A DNA stretch of 64,000 bases from an uncultured Sutterella sp. (GTDB lineage: Bacteria; Pseudomonadota; Gammaproteobacteria; Burkholderiales; Burkholderiaceae_F): the NCBI GenBank assembly GCA_900544345.1, contig UQUR01000001.1:186001-250000 (forward strand). Reading direction: 5' to 3'. The notes beneath the pieces were generated by a model. That model was not told the origin of the DNA and searched no databases. It saw nothing but the letters and a program-made list of their open reading frames with translations. The first letter of the stretch is position 1; the number at the start of each line of letters is the position of its first letter. Of the stretch, positions 62,027 to 64,000 are shown one piece after another. A program made the translations under genes and the position numbers.

Positions 62027-62521
62027 ATGGCTTTATTTGGTCAACTGACTAAACCCGCTAAAGAATTACCTTTAATTGATGTAAGCAATCCCGATATCGT
62101 TATGGAGCTTCTTGAAGAGCTTGCTATTACGGTCTCTACAAGCCAATGGATTAAGGAAAATGAGCCTTATCATCCTGAAGCAGCTGATATCCACGATCAA
62201 GCCCAGGATGTGTATTCAGATCTTCTCGCAATTTTCCAAGGCAAAGTCAAAGATAAGCGTATTAATAAAAAAGTGCACTGGGCCGGCGAGCCTTTACGAG
62301 AACACTTGTCTCGTCATGAAGGTGAAGTTCAAGGCGATGTGATAGAACACGCCATGGGTCGTTTTCTGACAGCTTTTCTTGAGCATGCCCGGGCACCTCA
62401 AGAAGGTCGTGAATCCATTTCCCGTAAAGAGTACTATGCCTTTATGAGCGGCTGGGCTCATTATTTTGCCGGTTTGGCTCCGGATGAAACCCCTCCTGTT
62501 GATAAGTCTGAAGAGGAGTAG
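62027..62521 (+). CDS. Uncharacterised soluble protein, 164 aa
   Basis: I do not recognise this protein. It is acidic, has no signal peptide or membrane segment, and looks mostly helical. It carries several histidines (positions about 49, 55, 85, 93, 97, 107) and a C-terminal acidic tail (DKSEEE). The ribosome-binding site (AAGGTGGAAA) is good and codon use matches the neighbours, so it is very likely a real gene. It starts 15 bases after the DUF1178 gene and ends three bases before a small membrane-protein gene; the three may form one operon. Confidence 0.75.
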   Translation: MALFGQLTKPAKELPLIDVSNPDIVMELLEELAITVSTSQWIKENEPYHPEAADIHDQAQDVYSDLLAIFQGKVKDKRINKKVHWAGEPLREHLSRHEGEVQGDVIEHAMGRFLTAFLEHARAPQEGRESISRKEYYAFMSGWAHYFAGLAPDETPPVDKSEEE

Positions 62522-62524
62522 AGC

Positions 62525-62743
62525 ATGCCTGACATGACCAGAGTGAAAAAGACGATTCGTCTGATCCTTAACATTTTATTTGTAATCGTGGTTGTCGCAG
62601 CCATTATTGCAGGCTGGGGTAAAGAGGTTGATGATCCGGACGCATGGTTTCCTGAATGGGTGGAAGAAAAAGAAGAACCCGCTCAAACTCAAACGACTCC
62701 TGTGGCTGCTCAAGCTGATTCAGCGCAAAAGGCCAATCCTTAA
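62525..62743 (+). CDS. Small single-pass membrane protein, 72 aa
   Basis: Basic N-terminus, one membrane helix (about 12-30, LILNILFVIVVVAAIIAG), then an acidic stretch (KEVDDPDAWFPEWVEEKEEP) and a low-complexity Gln/Ala/Thr tail. No family is recognised. GAGGAG lies 5-10 bases upstream and it starts three bases after the previous gene. With a cytoplasmic basic N-terminus, the acidic tail would face the periplasm. Confidence 0.7.
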   Translation: MPDMTRVKKTIRLILNILFVIVVVAAIIAGWGKEVDDPDAWFPEWVEEKEEPAQTQTTPVAAQADSAQKANP

Positions 62744-62821
62744 CCATTCATCATAGGCAGAGGGTGGATCCTTTTGCTTTTTGTGTCAGAAAGTTTGTGG
62801 GGCTACAACAATAGCCAAATA

Positions 62822-62866
62822 AAAAAGCTGATTGAGCAGAGAATTTCAGGTTTGCTCAATCAGCTC
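62822..62866 (-). terminator. Terminator of the sulfatase-like gene
   Basis: AGCTGATTGAGCA (62826-62838) and TGCTCAATCAGCT (62853-62865) form a perfect 13-pair stem; on the minus strand it is followed by TTTTTATTTGG. It also ends read-through from the convergent plus-strand genes less well, lacking a T run there. Confidence 0.88.
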
Positions 62867-62882
62867 GTTATTTAAAATTCAA

Positions 62883-64000
62883 TCAATTGTCTTTTATTCC
62901 ACACGCTCGTTCATTGAGCTGCCAGAAGTCGAGCTGACGGTACGCTCTGATACGGGCTTTTTCTTCTTCACTAGCTTCTCGCATCTTGGTGTAATCAGTC
63001 ATGAAATCAGTCTTTTCGTCTGCCCAGGGATAAAAAAGAATCGGTCCCTGTAGTGTGTAGACTCCTTTGTCATTTAGCCAAAGAGAGATGTTGTATCCGA
63101 AAGCTTGATTAGGACTGTCCACAGGAGCTAGCATGTTGCGGCCGCCCACCGTGCGATAATCGGCCCCGGATAAACTCAAAGCATATAACGTTGGGAAAAT
63201 ATCCTTGTGAGAGCCCACGCGTTTTGGATCAAAGTGGATATCAACAACATTTTCTACATCTTGAGAAGCCCAGAGGTAGAAAGGAATAGCAACATCTTTA
63301 AAGGGGCCGTCCTTAAGCAAAGGCTTCATGCCGAGCATTCTGTGATCGGCTGTTGCAGCCACTACCATCGCACGGTCTTGAATCCCTTTAAGCTTAGAAA
63401 TCGTTTGTCCTAGAGCATCGGCACTGGATTGATATGTCTGCATAATGGTGAGCAGAGACTCATCATAGTCTTCGTGGTGGTAGTGCTGATTAATTACAGC
63501 CGGCACTTCCAGAGGTTTAGGTGTGTAACCCTCCGGTACGTGATAGGGCGGGTGGTTAGAGGTTGAAAGCACAACCACGAAAACCGGTTCTTTAGCCTTT
63601 TCAACAAGTTCTGCAGCAAAATCAAAAGCGTAGTGATCAGCTACCCCCCACTCTGTGGTACTTGTTAATTGGAAGTAATCCATTAAATGCGTCTGATCGT
63701 AGACCTCATCGACATACTGAGTCGGCAGATACTCATCCATGTTTTCCCAAGCAGTAGTGCCTGAAGTAATAAAGACAGTCCTATAACCTTGCTTTTTATA
63801 CACTTCAAAAGGCGTGCCCGGGAGGCTTACGTTACGAATAGAAGAAGTGCTTACTTGAGAGACTGGGCTCAAAAAGAGCAGTTGCGCCACAGATTGAATG
63901 GTGTGCAAGTCGGCAGAGGTAAAGCGTTTGAAAACATAATCGGACTCAAAGTGATTTCTTAAGGCTCCCATGAGATCAACTTTGCCGGGCACATCATAAC
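62883..64000 (-). CDS. Sulfatase/LTA-synthase-like protein, C-terminal part
   Basis: The frame is open to the window edge, so the N-terminus (membrane helices and first metal ligands in this family) is missing. The visible ~372 residues have the alkaline-phosphatase-fold pattern of LtaS/OpgB-type phosphoglycerol transferases: YRTVFITSGTTAWENMDEYL, WGVADHYAFDFAAELVEK, FVVVLSTSNHPPYHVPEGY, YDESLLTIMQTYQSSADALGQ and the metal-site ATADHRMLG with KRVGSHKDIFPTLY. It likely transfers or cleaves a phosphate-type group in the periplasm. The GTG at 63992 is internal, not a start. Confidence 0.82.
   Translation of the reverse strand, partial: YDVPGKVDLMGALRNHFESDYVFKRFTSADLHTIQSVAQLLFLSPVSQVSTSSIRNVSLPGTPFEVYKKQGYRTVFITSGTTAWENMDEYLPTQYVDEVYDQTHLMDYFQLTSTTEWGVADHYAFDFAAELVEKAKEPVFVVVLSTSNHPPYHVPEGYTPKPLEVPAVINQHYHHEDYDESLLTIMQTYQSSADALGQTISKLKGIQDRAMVVAATADHRMLGMKPLLKDGPFKDVAIPFYLWASQDVENVVDIHFDPKRVGSHKDIFPTLYALSLSGADYRTVGGRNMLAPVDSPNQAFGYNISLWLNDKGVYTLQGPILFYPWADEKTDFMTDYTKMREASEEEKARIRAYRQLDFWQLNERACGIKDN

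Noticed and set aside
62883..63992. GTG at 63992 as the start of the sulfatase-like gene.
   Set aside because: The frame continues open to the window end and the family's membrane domain is missing, so the real start lies outside.
1..64000. CRISPR arrays, insertion sequences, prophage or plasmid functions.
   Set aside because: No regularly spaced repeats, transposases, integrases, phage structural genes or replication/partition genes were seen.

Overview
The window is a stretch of a betaproteobacterial chromosome, most likely order Burkholderiales and, from the mixture of a Burkholderiales gene order with gut-type accessory genes, perhaps a Sutterella/Parasutterella-like organism (inference, no database search done). 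The evidence is gene order: ndk-rlmN-ispG-hisS-yfgM-bamB-der-hfq-hflX, hflK-hflC-DUF2065...purA-phosphoribosyltransferase, smc-zipA-ligA, and glnD...map / rpsB-tsf-pyrH-frr-uppS-cdsA-dxr-rseP-bamA-skp-lpxD-fabZ-lpxA-lpxB-rnhB are Burkholderiales arrangements. Coding density is high. I see no rRNA operon, CRISPR array, insertion sequence or prophage.

Layout. 1-1.5 kb: argG with a strong terminator. 1.5-2.2 kb: a decayed patch with the tail of an AraC-type regulator (minus) and a frameshifted aldo/keto reductase tail (plus). 2.2-5.0 kb: lipoprotein-release ABC transporter (one LolC/E permease plus LolD) and a TatD hydrolase. 5.1-14.1 kb: ndk with an odd cysteine-rich tail, rlmN, ispG, hisS, yfgM, bamB, der, hfq, hflX. 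14.2 kb: tRNA-Ala(CGC).

14.3-24.6 kb is an accessory block lying between hflX and hflK, which are normally adjacent. It holds (a) a four-gene plus-strand cluster of exported redox-type proteins: a frameshifted SUMF1-like protein, a Tat-exported flavodoxin, a six-helix DUF4405-like membrane protein with paired histidines, and a Tat-exported cyclophilin-like protein; (b) a PutP-type Na+/solute symporter; (c) a Na/Pi cotransporter; and (d) a minus-strand yjiH-yjiG-M20 peptidase-iadA group that looks like a system for isoaspartyl peptide or acyl-amino-acid salvage, with hairpin terminators after three of its genes.

24.6-31.9 kb: hflK-hflC-DUF2065, then queF and an arginase-family protein on the opposite strand where related genomes carry hisZ, then purA, a purine-type phosphoribosyltransferase and a TRIC-family membrane protein. 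31.9-40.9 kb: smc, a pseudogene of a YczE-like membrane protein, zipA, ligA, a methylthioinosine phosphorylase-like gene and a PepSY-like periplasmic protein. 41-45.8 kb: glnD (minus), fabF (plus), map (minus). 45.8-61.6 kb: the large translation/envelope-biogenesis run from rpsB to an rRNA methyltransferase, covering ribosome function, UMP kinase, isoprenoid and phospholipid synthesis, outer-membrane protein assembly and lipid A synthesis. 61.6-64 kb: a DUF1178 protein, two unrecognised small genes, and the C-terminal part of a sulfatase/LTA-synthase-like protein that runs off the end.
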